A stretch of 49,353 bases of DNA from Desulfobacterium sp. (GCA_030145245.1 JAQYWC010000040.1:1-49353), one strand, 5' to 3'. Positions 10,101 through 18,779 are shown, counted from the stretch's first letter. A program made the numbers and translations. Notes: generated from the sequence alone by a model not told the origin.

Positions 10101-10419
10101 CGATCACCCCGCCGCCGCCGCCAAAGATCTTGATATGGGAGGCGTTATTCTCTTTTAAAAGATCAACCATGTACTTGAAGAATTCAACATGACCACCCTG
10201 GTAGCTTGAAACTGCGATGCCCTGGGCATCCTCTTCAATGGCCGCTTCCACAACTTCCCGGGCCGAGCGGTTGTGACCGATATGAATCACCTCGGCGCCC
10301 GAGTCCTGAAGCATCCGTCGCATGATGTTGATGGATGCATCGTGACCATCAAAAAGAGAGGTGGCGGTAACGACCCGTACGGCATTCTCAGCCTTGTAAA
10401 TTTCTTCGGTGTGGTCCAT
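7144..10419 (-). CDS. icmF: Fused isobutyryl-CoA mutase (B12 domain, MeaI-type GTPase, mutase)
   Basis: A 1091-residue three-part fusion typical of IcmF. Residues about 13-140 form the cobalamin-binding domain with D24-G-H26 (His is the lower axial ligand) and GGGGG near 100-104. Residues about 200-420 form the G-protein chaperone with Walker [10 protein letters not shown] (208-216) and NKFE near 348-351. The large TIM-barrel mutase domain follows from about 525. Substrate-pocket residues are F576 (RFPFTAGVF) and Q738 (EDQGQNT), where methylmalonyl-CoA mutases carry Tyr and Arg. That points to isobutyryl-CoA / n-butyryl-CoA interconversion, possibly with isovaleryl/pivalyl-CoA as a side pair. 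AAGGAGA lies 5 nt before the ATG. It follows tetR and precedes thiolase and hbd, which can take butyryl-level intermediates onward. Confidence 0.95.
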   Translation of the reverse strand: MDHTEEIYKAENAVRVVTATSLFDGHDASINIMRRMLQDSGAEVIHIGHNRSAREVVEAAIEEDAQGIAVSSYQGGHVEFFKYMVDLLKENNASHIKIFGGGGGVIVPDEMKELHDYGVTRIYSPDDGATMGLQGIINDQMEKMDFSTVDADAMDYSKLTVDDKYVTANFITAVQTAKEKNDTSLQGMLSKLAEAAGNKRPPVIGLTGTGGAGKSSLTDELILRILMDLKDINIAILSCDPSRRKTGGALLGDRIRMNSIETGRVYMRSLATREAQSELPASLPEAIEVAKAAGYDIIIAETAGIGQGDSRIIDLVDLSVYVMTAEFGAPSQLEKIDMLDYADIVVINKFEKRGSEDALRDVRKQVQRNRKAWETDIETLPVYGTIASKFNDDGVTAFYHGILDLLDEKCGMGFDSSLERTNVKASTSKTIIIPAERTRYLAEIADTVRTYHKNTDEQADALRKRWHLTETEKQLESTLAHDVEAMVATFKKAVVSAQEGIDPETDALLAQWDEVKKAYTKEELVYKVRNKEIRLPLSTISLCHSRIPKVCIPKYADPGESFKWMRKENVPGRFPFTAGVFPLKRVDEDPTRMFAGEGGPADTNKRFRLLSGSYEAKRLSTAFDSVTLYGQDPDTRPDIYGKIGTSGVSICTLNDVKVLYSGFDLCAPNTSVSMTVNGPAPMMLAMFMNTAIDQQMDKFREEKGKEPSPSEVDGIRQHAISSVRGTVQADILKEDQGQNTCIFSIEFALKMMGDIQQYFIDNRVRNFYSVSISGYHIAEAGANPITQLALTLANGFTYVEYYLSRGMDINSFAPSLSFFFSNGMEPEYTVIGRVARRIWAVAMKHLYKGNEGCQKLKYHIQTSGRSLHAQDIQFNDIRTTLQALCAVYDNCNSLHTNAFDEAITTPSGESVRRALAIQLILNREWGLAKNENPLQGSFIVDELTDLVEEAVLVEFEKITERGGVLGAMESGYQRGKIQEESMYYELRKHSGDLPIVGVNTFQDADANYDEVMSCLELSRASDEQKNDQLKRLAAFKEEHGEEALKAILKLQKTALDGGNIFAQLMETVRTCSLGTITQALYDVGGKYRRNM

Positions 10420-10475
10420 GGTGTCTCCTTTTAACTTATAGTAATCTGTGGGTGGAGAGCTCCACCCACATTTTT

Positions 10476-11168
10476 TTACGTATTGTCTGTTCCTCCGGCA
10501 AAGATCTTCCCCAGGACGAAATCGGTCTGAAAGTCGATATATTCGTCAATGGTGAGGTGCTTTGCAAGATCCCACCGCCGGAAGGCCCACATGTGGCCGA
10601 GCACCGATATGTTGTGCCCCAGCAGTTTAATGGTCTTTTCATCGAGTTCCGGAAAATTTCCCCTGCCCGACAGCCGGGTCAGCACCTGGATGAAGATCTC
10701 CGTGATCCGCAGCTCATTCTCAAGGGCCCGCTTCTGCCACTTTTCCGGAAGGAACTGGGTCACCTGGTACATCAGGAGCACATGGTCGGACATCCTGTCG
10801 CACACAAGGAAATACTCCCGGATCACCTCGGCAAGGGTCTCCTTGCCCCGGCCTGTTCCGGAGAGGGCCTCTTCCACGGCTTTCTCAACCGCGGCATGGA
10901 TCGCCTCGCACACAAGATAAAGCACATCCTCCTTGGACCCCACATACTCGTAAAGGCTGCCGATGGAAAACCCCGCCGCCTTTGCAATCATCCGGGTGGT
11001 GGTCTTATGATACCCGTGCGCCACAAAAAGGTGCACCGTTGAATCCACAATCTGTCTTCTTCGTTCACGCACAAGATCCGGATTCTTTATCTGGGTCGGT
11101 ACCCCGTTATCACTGTCTCTGGATCGCGTTGACTCACTCTTTCTCAAACTAAAATTTCTCCGCTTCAA
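10476..11168 (-). CDS. TetR/AcrR-family transcriptional regulator
   Basis: A protein of about 230 residues. After a basic, charged tail of about 30 residues, the TetR helix-turn-helix reads [40 protein letters not shown] and [10 protein letters not shown], followed by a helical ligand domain. The first in-frame start is TTG at 11168; a GTG about 34 codons in (at LVRERRR) is an alternative start, and no ATG exists before the HTH. It heads the minus-strand operon and is divergent from the acyl-CoA dehydrogenase gene. The two copies of a 17-bp near-palindrome beside both promoters are its probable operators. By analogy with other acyl-CoA-responsive TetR proteins, a CoA thioester may be the inducer; this is inferred. 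Confidence 0.9.
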   Translation of the reverse strand: MKRRNFSLRKSESTRSRDSDNGVPTQIKNPDLVRERRRQIVDSTVHLFVAHGYHKTTTRMIAKAAGFSIGSLYEYVGSKEDVLYLVCEAIHAAVEKAVEEALSGTGRGKETLAEVIREYFLVCDRMSDHVLLMYQVTQFLPEKWQKRALENELRITEIFIQVLTRLSGRGNFPELDEKTIKLLGHNISVLGHMWAFRRWDLAKHLTIDEYIDFQTDFVLGKIFAGGTDNT

Positions 11169-11194
11169 TGTTTATCTCTAGCACCCGACCTAAT

Positions 11195-11211
11195 CGAACG
11201 AGCGCTCAGTC
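11195..11211 (-). promoter_or_regulatory. Probable TetR operator, copy 1
   Basis: CGAACGAGCGCTCAGTC, a near-palindrome around GAGCGCTC. It begins about 2 nt after the expected transcription start of the tetR-icmF promoter, a position suited to blocking initiation. The identical 17-mer occurs in reverse orientation at 11410-11426. Confidence 0.8.
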
Positions 11212-11219
11212 ATAGCTTT

Positions 11220-11248
11220 TTGATACATGAGAGAACCTGTCTTGTCAA
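11220..11248 (-). promoter_or_regulatory. Predicted promoter of the tetR-icmF-thiolase-hbd operon
   Basis: On the minus strand, TTGACA (11248-11243), a 17-nt spacer and TATCAA (11225-11220) resemble a sigma-70 promoter, with a perfect -35 and 4 of 6 matches at -10. The operator-like palindrome follows directly. Confidence 0.6.
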
Positions 11249-11367
11249 GGGCTCTCCACACATTTATCCAAAGACAATCCCCCGGGATTCAAAAAACCTC
11301 GAATTTGATAAGATTTCACCATTTTTCCGGTTCGCCGGATCAGGTTCAGGATTTCTCAAAAAAACAT

Positions 11368-11395
11368 TTGACAAATTCCAATCAACAAATATAGT
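11368..11395 (+). promoter_or_regulatory. Predicted promoter of the acyl-CoA dehydrogenase operon
   Basis: TTGACA (11368-11373), a 16-nt spacer and TATAGT (11390-11395), with a perfect -35 and 5 of 6 at -10. The second operator copy starts 15 nt after the -10 box. Confidence 0.7.
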
Positions 11396-11409
11396 ATCAT
11401 TCATACATA

Positions 11410-11426
11410 GACTGAGCGCTCGTTCG
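11410..11426 (+). promoter_or_regulatory. Probable TetR operator, copy 2
   Basis: GACTGAGCGCTCGTTCG, the exact reverse complement of the copy at 11195-11211. It sits at about +8 to +24 of the plus-strand operon. With copy 1 it makes a mirrored two-operator control region about 200 bp apart. Confidence 0.8.
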
Positions 11427-11510
11427 CCACTACAGCGGGGCTCCAGATTCTTTTCAAACCCGAGCCCGCTACGACAAAACAGTTAACCACAACTACAAGG
11501 AGGAGGCAGG

Positions 11511-12659
11511 GTGGATTTTGACCTTACCAAAGAGCAGCAAATGATACGCAAAGAGGTGCGAAAATTTGCCCAGAAAGAGATCGCCCCCATTGCCGGAGAG
11601 CTGGACGAAAATGAGGAGTTCTCACTGGAGCTGACCCGAAAGATGGGGGAAATTGGTCTTTTTGGCATGTTTGTATCGGAAGAGTACGAAGGCCAGGGCA
11701 TGGATTACCTTTCCTATATCATTGCCGTGGAAGAGATCGCCAGGATCGACGGTTCCCAGGCTGCCACCATCGCCGCCGGAAACTCGCTGGGCATCGGCCC
11801 CCTCTACTATTTCGGAACCGAAGAGCAGAAAAAGCGCTACCTTCCCGCCCTGTGCAGGGGAGAAAGGGTGTGGGGATTCGGCCTCACCGAGCCCACGGCC
11901 GGTTCCGATGCGGGCGGCTCCAAAACCACGGCGGTTCTCGACGGCAACGAATGGGTGATCAACGGATCAAAGATCTTCATCACCAACGCTGCCTGCGACA
12001 TGACCATGGGGGTCACGGTCCAGGCCAAGACCGGGGTGCGAAAAAACGGAAAACCCGAGTACACCTGCTTTATCGTGGAGGCGGACACCCCCGGATTCAA
12101 GGCGGTGCCCATGCACAAGAAGATGATGTGGCGGGCCTCCAACACGGCGGAACTCTATTTTGACGATGTCCGGGTGCCCAAGGATAACATCCTCGGCAAG
12201 CAGGGGGACGGGTTCCACCAGATGCTCAAGACCCTGGACGGCGGACGACTGTCCATCGGATCCATGGGCCTTGGCGGCGCCCAGGGGGCCTATGACCTGG
12301 CCCTTGCCTATGCAAAGGAGCGGGAGCAGTTTGGCCAGCCCATCTCAAAATTCCAGGCCATCGCCTTTAAGCTCGCCGATTGCGCAACAGAGATAGAGTG
12401 CGGCCGAAACCTGCTGTACAAGGCGTGCTGGCTCAGGAGCCACAACAGGCCCTTTGAAAGGGAGGCTGCCATGGCAAAGCTCTACTGCTCGGAGCTCATG
12501 GGCAGGGTGGCCAACCATGCGGTCCAGATCCACGGCGGTTACGGCCTGATGAAAGAGTACAATGTCGAAAGATTTTACCGGGATCAAAAACTCTTAGATA
12601 TTGGAGAAGGCACCTCTGAGGTCCAGAGGTTGGTTATTTCAAGATATATCGGGTGTTAA
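11511..12659 (+). CDS. Short-chain acyl-CoA dehydrogenase
   Basis: A 382-residue flavoprotein dehydrogenase, starting at GTG 11511 after AGGAGG. Family signatures are visible: GFGLTEPTAGSDAGG (FAD/substrate binding), the REQFGQPISKFQ helix, and C-terminal QIHGGYGLMKEYNVERFYRD. The catalytic base is E366 in DIGEGTSEVQR, the canonical site of butyryl-, medium-chain and 2-methyl-branched dehydrogenases. Isovaleryl-CoA dehydrogenase instead has Ala/Gly there and its Glu in a helix that here reads LDGGRLS. So despite the leucine-like neighbours, a straight short-chain or 2-methyl acyl-CoA is the better substrate guess. It passes electrons to an ETF, which is not encoded in the window. First gene of the plus-strand operon. 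Confidence 0.92.
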   Translation: MDFDLTKEQQMIRKEVRKFAQKEIAPIAGELDENEEFSLELTRKMGEIGLFGMFVSEEYEGQGMDYLSYIIAVEEIARIDGSQAATIAAGNSLGIGPLYYFGTEEQKKRYLPALCRGERVWGFGLTEPTAGSDAGGSKTTAVLDGNEWVINGSKIFITNAACDMTMGVTVQAKTGVRKNGKPEYTCFIVEADTPGFKAVPMHKKMMWRASNTAELYFDDVRVPKDNILGKQGDGFHQMLKTLDGGRLSIGSMGLGGAQGAYDLALAYAKEREQFGQPISKFQAIAFKLADCATEIECGRNLLYKACWLRSHNRPFEREAAMAKLYCSELMGRVANHAVQIHGGYGLMKEYNVERFYRDQKLLDIGEGTSEVQRLVISRYIGC

Positions 12660-12692
12660 CCAGTAAACTATTTTTTTGTGGAGGGGAACGCG

Positions 12693-14363
12693 ATGCACAA
12701 ACCTGAGATCAAGGTCGGCGAAACAACCATCGGTAACGTTGTGGATATCCTGGCTGATAACTTTGGCGATAACAGCGGGCTGGAGTACCATTCCCTTGGC
12801 ATCAAGCACACGTTCAGTGAATTCAGGGAGGTTTGCAACCATGTGGCAAAGGGGCTGATGGCCCTTGACATCGACCGGGGGGAAAAAATCGCCATATGGG
12901 CAAACAACCTGCCGGAATGGGTCTACACCCAGTATGGCAGCGCCCGCATGGGCGCCGTCCTTGTCACGGTGAACACAAGTTACCGGAGTGCAGAGCTGGA
13001 ATACCTCCTTGAACAGTCAGACGCCACCACCCTGATCCTGGCCGGCGGCGTTCGGGAACCCGACGAATACATTAAAGTGATCAACAAGGTCTGCCCGGAG
13101 CTGAAAGATGCCGAGCCCGGAAAACTTGTCAGTAAAAAACTACCCTTCCTCAAGAACGTCGTGTATCTCGGCAAGGAGAAAATCCCGGGAATGTTCAACT
13201 GGGACGACATGCTGGAAAATGGAAAGGCGATATCCGACCTGGACCTTGAAACCAGGCTTGCCACCCTTGAGCCCGACGATGTGATCAACATGCAGTACAC
13301 CTCCGGCACCACGGGCTTTCCAAAGGGCGTCATGCTCTCCCACACCAACCTCATCGGCAACGCCAAAAGCATGGCCGAATGCATGAACCTCACCCCGGAC
13401 GATGCCATGTGCATTCCGGTGCCCTTTTTCCACTGTTTCGGCTGTGTCATCGGCACTTTGACCTGCATGGTCGCAGGCACCACCATGGCCCCGGTGGTCT
13501 CCTTCACCCCGGTGGACACGCTGAAAACCGTCGAAGCTTCCAAATGCAACGCCCTTTTGGGGGTTCCCACCATGTTCATTGCCGAGTTTGAAGAGATGGA
13601 CAAAAACAGCTACGACACCTCCAGCCTCAGGACCGGGGTGATGGCCGGCTCCACCTGCCCAATAGAGGTGATGAAACGGGTGATCAAGGACATGGGCGCC
13701 AAGGAGATGACCATCGTATACGGCCAGACCGAGGCCTCCCCCGGCATCACCCAGACCCGGGACAACGACAGCCTTGAGCTGAAGACCTCCACCGTGGGCC
13801 GTGCCCTGCCCAACGTGGAAGTAAAGATCGTGGATCCCGGCACGGGCAGGGAGATGCCCATCGGCGAACAGGGCGAACTCTGCTCCCGGGGCTACCATGT
13901 GATGAAGGGGTATTACAAGATGGAGGAGGCCACACGATCCGCCATTGACGAAGAGGGCTGGCTCCACACCGGGGATCTGGCCGAGATGGACGAAAACGGC
14001 TACTGCAAGATCACGGGCAGAATGAAGGACATGATCATCCGGGGCGGCGAAAATGTCTATCCCAGGGAGATCGAAGAGTTCCTCTACACCCACCCCATGG
14101 TCAAGGATGTCCAGGTGGTGGGGGTCCCAAGCGAAAAGTACGGGGAAGAGGTGGCCGCCTTCATCCAGCTCAGGCCCAACGAAACCTCGACCACCCAGCA
14201 GATAAAAGAGTTCTGCCAGGATCAGATCTCCTACCACAAGATACCCAAATACATCTTTTTCGTAGACGACTACCCGACCACGGCCAGCGGAAAGATCCAG
14301 AAGTACAAGCTGAGGGACACGGCAACCCAGGAGCTTACAAAGGCCGGGGAAGTCCTCATTTAA
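12693..14363 (+). CDS. AMP-forming acyl-CoA synthetase
   Basis: An adenylate-forming ligase of 556 residues from the ATG at 12693. An earlier GTG (12678) is open, but the ribosome site GGAGGGG (12680-12686) lies within those codons, so the later ATG is preferred. Motifs are the P-loop-like YTSGTTGFPKGVMLSH, IVYGQTEASP, WLHTGDLAEMD, IIRGGENVYPREIEEFLY and the C-terminal lysine in TASGKIQKYKLR. It activates a free carboxylic acid to its CoA thioester with ATP. In this operon it probably activates the starting branched or short-chain acid before dehydrogenation. Sequence alone does not fix the chain length. Confidence 0.9.
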   Translation: MHKPEIKVGETTIGNVVDILADNFGDNSGLEYHSLGIKHTFSEFREVCNHVAKGLMALDIDRGEKIAIWANNLPEWVYTQYGSARMGAVLVTVNTSYRSAELEYLLEQSDATTLILAGGVREPDEYIKVINKVCPELKDAEPGKLVSKKLPFLKNVVYLGKEKIPGMFNWDDMLENGKAISDLDLETRLATLEPDDVINMQYTSGTTGFPKGVMLSHTNLIGNAKSMAECMNLTPDDAMCIPVPFFHCFGCVIGTLTCMVAGTTMAPVVSFTPVDTLKTVEASKCNALLGVPTMFIAEFEEMDKNSYDTSSLRTGVMAGSTCPIEVMKRVIKDMGAKEMTIVYGQTEASPGITQTRDNDSLELKTSTVGRALPNVEVKIVDPGTGREMPIGEQGELCSRGYHVMKGYYKMEEATRSAIDEEGWLHTGDLAEMDENGYCKITGRMKDMIIRGGENVYPREIEEFLYTHPMVKDVQVVGVPSEKYGEEVAAFIQLRPNETSTTQQIKEFCQDQISYHKIPKYIFFVDDYPTTASGKIQKYKLRDTATQELTKAGEVLI

Positions 14364-14389
14364 CCGACACGGAGTAGAAAAACACGCTT

Positions 14390-15175
14390 ATGACTACCAA
14401 CGACCTATTATTGACAGAAGAGAAACCCGGTGTTGCGATCCTGACCCTGAACCGGCCCAAGGCCATGAACTCGCTCAACTTCGGTCTGCTGCACGCCATC
14501 CGGGACGCCATTGACGATCTGCGGTACCGGGACGACATCCGGTGCGTCATCATCACCGGCAAAGGCGAAAAGGCCTTTTGCGCAGGCGCGGACTTAAAGG
14601 AGCGGGCCACCCTGCCCCAGGACCAGGTGAAGCGTTTCATCTTCACCATCCGGAACCTGCTGACCGCCATACAGAACCTGGAGAAACCGGTGATCTGCGC
14701 CATCAACGGTATTGCTTTAGGCGGGGGCACGGAACTTGCCCTTGCCTCGGATATCAGGATCGCAGCAACCACGGCCGTCATGGGACTCACTGAAACAAGG
14801 CTTGCCATCATCCCGGGCGGGGGCGGTACCCAGCGACTGCCCAGGATCATCGGCGTTGCCAAGGCAAAGGAGCTGATCTTCACAGGCCGCAGGGTCGATG
14901 CCGAAGAAGCCCTTGATATCGGCCTTGTCAACCGCACCTGTACCCCGGGAAATCTCCTGGACGAGTGCATGTCCATGGCCGAGATGATCCGGGAGACCGG
15001 TCCCATTGCCGTGGAGATGGCCAAGTACGCCATCAACCAGGGTATTGAAACGGACCTTGCAACAGGTCTTGCCATTGAATCCAACGCCTACCGGGTGACC
15101 ATTCCCACCGAGGACAGGGTCGAAGGCCTGACCGCGTTCAGGGAAAAACGCAAGCCGGTATATAAAGGGAGGTAG
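14390..15175 (+). CDS. Enoyl-CoA hydratase, methylglutaconyl-CoA hydratase type
   Basis: A 261-residue crotonase. Both catalytic glutamates are present: E115 (GGGTELALASD) and E135 (GLTETRLAIIPGGGG). The motif CAGADLKER (64-72) and the tail from INQGIETDLATGLAIE to EKRKPVYKGR closely follow AUH-type methylglutaconyl-CoA hydratases, as I recall those sequences. That enzyme converts 3-methylglutaconyl-CoA to HMG-CoA in leucine breakdown, and the carboxyltransferase two bases downstream would make its substrate. A general crotonyl-CoA hydratase role for the butyryl branch is also possible. Confidence 0.88.
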   Translation: MTTNDLLLTEEKPGVAILTLNRPKAMNSLNFGLLHAIRDAIDDLRYRDDIRCVIITGKGEKAFCAGADLKERATLPQDQVKRFIFTIRNLLTAIQNLEKPVICAINGIALGGGTELALASDIRIAATTAVMGLTETRLAIIPGGGGTQRLPRIIGVAKAKELIFTGRRVDAEEALDIGLVNRTCTPGNLLDECMSMAEMIRETGPIAVEMAKYAINQGIETDLATGLAIESNAYRVTIPTEDRVEGLTAFREKRKPVYKGR

Positions 15176-15177
15176 TC

Positions 15178-16767
15178 ATGGGCGAAAACAGATCATTCTG
15201 GGAAAACGAAGAGCTCAAGCTTGAAGAGAGACAATACGAAGCCACCTGGCCCGGCGGTCAGAAAGCCGTTGACCGCCTGGCCAAAAAGGACAAACGACCG
15301 GTCCGGGATCTCATCCAGGAGCTCATCGATCCCGGTACCCAGTATTTCGAACTCTCCATGCTGGCGGGATTCGGCATGGACTATCCCGGGGTGCCCGATG
15401 TGCCCTGCGGCGGTATCGTCACCGGCATCGGAAAGATCCACGGCAACTGGACCATGATCCTTGGCAACGACTCCAGGGTCAAGGCCGGCACCTACTTTCC
15501 CATCACCCTTAAGAAACACATGCGGGCCCAGGCCATTGCCGACCAGTGCGGGCTCAACTGCGTGTACATCGCGGATTCAGGGGGGGCCTTCCTGCCCATG
15601 CAGATCGATGTCTTCCCCGACGACCAGCACTTTGGCTCCCTGTTCTACAACATGGCCAAGATGTCGGCCAAGGGCCTCAAGCAGGTCACCCTGAGCACCG
15701 GGGGCAACACAGCCGGCGGTGCCTACATCGTGTTCATGGCCTGCGAATCCATCATGATCGACAAACAGAGCTTCTCCTTTCTGGGAGGCCCGCCCCTGGT
15801 CAAGATGGCCCTTGGCGAAGAGATCTCGGCCGAGGACCTGGGCGGCGCAAAGGTTCACACCGAAGTTTCAGGCGGGGCAGACCACCTCTGCCAGGACCAG
15901 TCCGAGGCCGTGGCAAGGGTGAGGGACATCCTCTCCCTTGAGCGTCCCCAGACCCTCAACCTCCACCAGTACCAGGAGCAGGAGCCCGTGGTGGAAAAGG
16001 ATGCCATCTACGACCATATGCCGATGTCGGTCAGCCAGATGATCGACGCCCGGAGCATCATCCAGTGCATTGCCGACGGCAGCGTGTTCCAGGAATACAA
16101 GGCCAACTACGCCCCGGGCCGGGGGGACAACATCCTCACGGGCAAGATCCGGATCAAGGGGCTTCCCGTGGGCGTGATAGCCTCCAATAAGGTGGGGATC
16201 ATCTTTTACGAGGCCGCCCGCAAGGCCACCGAGTTTATCGTCCGGTGCAGCCAGGAGAAGATTCCCCTCCTCTTTCTCCAGAACGCACCCGGCTTCATGG
16301 TGGGGTCTGATTCCGAGCACATGGGCATCGGCAAATACGGCTCCGACATGGTAAGGGCAGTGTCCTGCGCCCAGGTGCCCAAGATCCAGATGGTGATCGG
16401 GGCGGACAACGGCGCTGCCAACTACGGCATGTGCGGCAGGGCCTACAAGCCCCACTTCCTGTTCTCAACCATGCGGGCCCGGACCTCGGTGATGAGCGGC
16501 AAGAGTGCCGGTGGCGTGCTCCTCTCCATTGAGGAGGGTAAGCGAAAACGCACCGGAACCCCCATGGCCGAAGAGGAGAAGGAGGCGTTCCGCCAGAAAA
16601 TGATAGACAAGTACGACGGTGAGGCCCACCCCTTTTACTGCGGAGCACGGCTTCTGACCGACAGGGTCCTGAAGTTCTCCGAGATCCGGGACTGGCTTGC
16701 CATGGGATTTGAGGTGAGCATGCTCAAGCCCGTAGGAGACCCCTCATTTGGCAATTTCAGGTTTTAA
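15178..16767 (+). CDS. Acyl-CoA carboxyltransferase (methylcrotonyl-CoA carboxylase beta type)
   Basis: A 529-residue carboxyltransferase with N and C crotonase-like halves, the size of MccB/LiuB. N-half features are YIADSGGAFLPMQIDVFPDD, GGNTAGGAYIVFM (oxyanion hole) and SFLGGPPLVKMALGEEISAE. C-half features are NAPGFMVGSDSE and GAANYGMCGRAYKPHFLF. These match methylcrotonyl/geranyl-CoA carboxylase beta subunits better than propionyl- or acetyl-CoA ones. It would move CO2 from carboxybiotin to an enoyl-CoA. No biotin carboxylase or biotin carrier subunit is found in the window, so the partner must be elsewhere, or the protein works as a decarboxylase component. It starts 2 nt after the hydratase stop. 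Confidence 0.9.
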   Translation: MGENRSFWENEELKLEERQYEATWPGGQKAVDRLAKKDKRPVRDLIQELIDPGTQYFELSMLAGFGMDYPGVPDVPCGGIVTGIGKIHGNWTMILGNDSRVKAGTYFPITLKKHMRAQAIADQCGLNCVYIADSGGAFLPMQIDVFPDDQHFGSLFYNMAKMSAKGLKQVTLSTGGNTAGGAYIVFMACESIMIDKQSFSFLGGPPLVKMALGEEISAEDLGGAKVHTEVSGGADHLCQDQSEAVARVRDILSLERPQTLNLHQYQEQEPVVEKDAIYDHMPMSVSQMIDARSIIQCIADGSVFQEYKANYAPGRGDNILTGKIRIKGLPVGVIASNKVGIIFYEAARKATEFIVRCSQEKIPLLFLQNAPGFMVGSDSEHMGIGKYGSDMVRAVSCAQVPKIQMVIGADNGAANYGMCGRAYKPHFLFSTMRARTSVMSGKSAGGVLLSIEEGKRKRTGTPMAEEEKEAFRQKMIDKYDGEAHPFYCGARLLTDRVLKFSEIRDWLAMGFEVSMLKPVGDPSFGNFRF

Positions 16768-16919
16768 CAACCCTTACCTTGACCTCGTTAGGCCGTTTTA
16801 GCCGAACCCGGACAAGCCGGAACCAAAGCGTTTTTATGATTATTTTGCCACAACGACACGAAAGTCAGAGATAAAAACTTAGCGGCTGAACAATAACCGA
16901 CAATTGGGAGACAGCAACC

Positions 16920-18053
16920 ATGACAGAATATGATTACTGGAAAATCTTTCCAAAAATGCCGAAAAAAGTGACCATCGGGGATATCACCGTCAGAGACGGA
17001 TTCCAGCACGAGGAGAAGTTCATCTCCACCGCAGCAAAGAAGTTCTACCTGGAGGAACTCGTCTTTGCAGGCTGCCGATATATTGAGGTGACCAACCTTG
17101 GCAACCCCTACCTCATGCCCCAGTTCAGCGATGCCGAGGAGCTGTTCCGCTACCTTCGGGGGGATCTGTTCAAGAAAAAGTGCGCCAAACGGGGCATCGA
17201 CATCAACGACATCTGCTTCACGGCCATCACCATCCGGGAGCCCTCCGTGGACAGGGCCATTGAGCTCAAGAAACAGGGCGTCGGACCGGACCGCATCCTT
17301 ATGATGGTCTCCACCGAAGAGGAGCACCACTTTGCCAACTCCGGCACCACCCTTCCCAACTACTGGAAGGAGGCGGAGCGGAGCATCAAGAAATGCAATG
17401 ATGCCGGCATCAAGATGTGCGGCACCGTGAGCACCATCTGGGGCAGCCCCATCGGCGGGGCCACCGACATGAAGGACGCCGTGAAGTTCGCCCAACGGTG
17501 GCTGGAGATCGGTGCCCACGACGTGGAGCATGCCGACCACGACGGCAGCGCATCTGCGGCCGAGGTCTACCGCTACTTCTCCATGGTGCTGGACGCAATG
17601 CCCGACCCCAGGCTCCACATCGCCCACTTCCATGAGACCAAGCGCATGGCATCGGCCTCTGTTCTTGCCGCCCTCCAGGCCGGGATCATCAACTTCGAGG
17701 CCACCCTGGGCGGCCTTGGCGGACAACCGGCCAACTTCCTGGACGACTGTCCCATCAAGGGCACCGGAGACTACTACTACGACGATCCAAGATATGTGGG
17801 CCTGGTCTGCCTGGAAGACACCCTGGTCCAGCTGGACGAGATGGGCATGGACCACGGCTGGGACGTGGACCGGGTGCTCTGGCTCGGCAGGCAGCTGGAG
17901 AAAACCATCGGCCGCAGGCTCAGGAGCGAAGCGGTCCTGAACGGCAGAACCCTGAAGGAGGGCCACATGCAGTATGCACGGCCCGGCCTTGCAAAGCTCA
18001 AGGAGAAGCTTGACGAAGCGCCCGGCCAGTTGCTTCCCAAAGGGTGGGGTTAA
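16920..18053 (+). CDS. HMG-CoA-lyase-like TIM-barrel protein lacking the catalytic Cys
   Basis: A 377-residue DRE-TIM metallolyase relative. It keeps the metal/catalytic RD pair (VRDGFQHEE, R25-D26), the IEVTNLGNP segment and an H-x-H motif (HIAHFHETK, H236/H238). The HMG-CoA lyase signature GLGGCPYA reads GLGGQPANF here, with Q269 replacing the catalytic Cys, although C277 is nearby. The ISLGDT-type segment is also altered (VEHADHDGS). It is longer than ordinary HMG-CoA lyases (about 300 residues). Position after hydratase and carboxyltransferase suggests a step on HMG-CoA or a similar carboxylated acyl-CoA, but the altered signature argues for a different lyase/aldolase reaction. A 152-nt gap precedes it. 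Confidence 0.8.
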   Translation: MTEYDYWKIFPKMPKKVTIGDITVRDGFQHEEKFISTAAKKFYLEELVFAGCRYIEVTNLGNPYLMPQFSDAEELFRYLRGDLFKKKCAKRGIDINDICFTAITIREPSVDRAIELKKQGVGPDRILMMVSTEEEHHFANSGTTLPNYWKEAERSIKKCNDAGIKMCGTVSTIWGSPIGGATDMKDAVKFAQRWLEIGAHDVEHADHDGSASAAEVYRYFSMVLDAMPDPRLHIAHFHETKRMASASVLAALQAGIINFEATLGGLGGQPANFLDDCPIKGTGDYYYDDPRYVGLVCLEDTLVQLDEMGMDHGWDVDRVLWLGRQLEKTIGRRLRSEAVLNGRTLKEGHMQYARPGLAKLKEKLDEAPGQLLPKGWG

Positions 18054-18143
18054 AACAGTTGACTTGGGATCGCGAAATTTGTAACCATTAAACCTGCAAT
18101 GGACGGATAAATCTTCAACTCAACAAGAGGACCAGGAGAGACA

Positions 18144-18779
18144 ATGGAAAAAGATAAAATTCTGCCCCACATCAATGTAGACTATTTCGAAGATCTCACA
18201 GGCGAAATTCACTCAAAGGAGGCAGGTGAGGTGGACGAGGTTGGGATTCGCATAAAAAAGCTGAGGGAAAAGAAAGGACTCTCCATCGACGAAGTTTCCA
18301 ATTTGACCGGATTTGACAAACAACGGCTCCAGGATATCGAGGATGGCGTGATCCAGCCCCAGCTCGGCACGGTGATGAAACTCTCCAGGGCCCTTGACAG
18401 CGCCCTGGGCCGGCTGGTCTCAGGCGTCGGCAACCGGCTCTACTCCATCACCCGGCGAAACGAGAGAAAAAAGATCGCCCGCTCCACCTCCCCCAAGGAG
18501 AAGCAGAACCTCTACTCTTACATGAGCCTGGCCCCCGAGGTCCAGGGCCGCCACATGGAGGCCCTCATCGTCCAGCTGGAGGAGAACCCGGAAAAAGAGA
18601 TCTCCGTGCACAACGGAGAGGAGTTCATCTTTGTCCTGGAGGGGGTGGCCGAACTGTCCATCGCCGACGAAACCTATGATCTCGAACCCGGTGACTCGGT
18701 CTATTACCTGTCGACCACCCCCCATGTGATCACCGCCAAGAGCGGCAGGGCCACCATCCTCGCCGTGCTCTATGAATAA
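18144..18779 (+). CDS. XRE-family HTH regulator with C-terminal cupin domain
   Basis: A 211-residue protein. Residues about 31-86 form an XRE helix-turn-helix (GIRIKKLREKKGLSIDEVSN, TGFDKQRLQDIEDG, LGTVMKLSRAL). After a basic linker, residues about 130-207 form a cupin barrel (HNGEEFIFVLEGVAELSIAD, LEPGDSVYYLSTTPHVI). This family often binds small carboxylates or CoA-related ligands and regulates neighbouring catabolic genes. It lies inside the operon between the lyase-like protein and acetoacetyl-CoA synthetase, so a second control layer besides TetR is likely. Its target site was not identified. Confidence 0.9.
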   Translation: MEKDKILPHINVDYFEDLTGEIHSKEAGEVDEVGIRIKKLREKKGLSIDEVSNLTGFDKQRLQDIEDGVIQPQLGTVMKLSRALDSALGRLVSGVGNRLYSITRRNERKKIARSTSPKEKQNLYSYMSLAPEVQGRHMEALIVQLEENPEKEISVHNGEEFIFVLEGVAELSIADETYDLEPGDSVYYLSTTPHVITAKSGRATILAVLYE

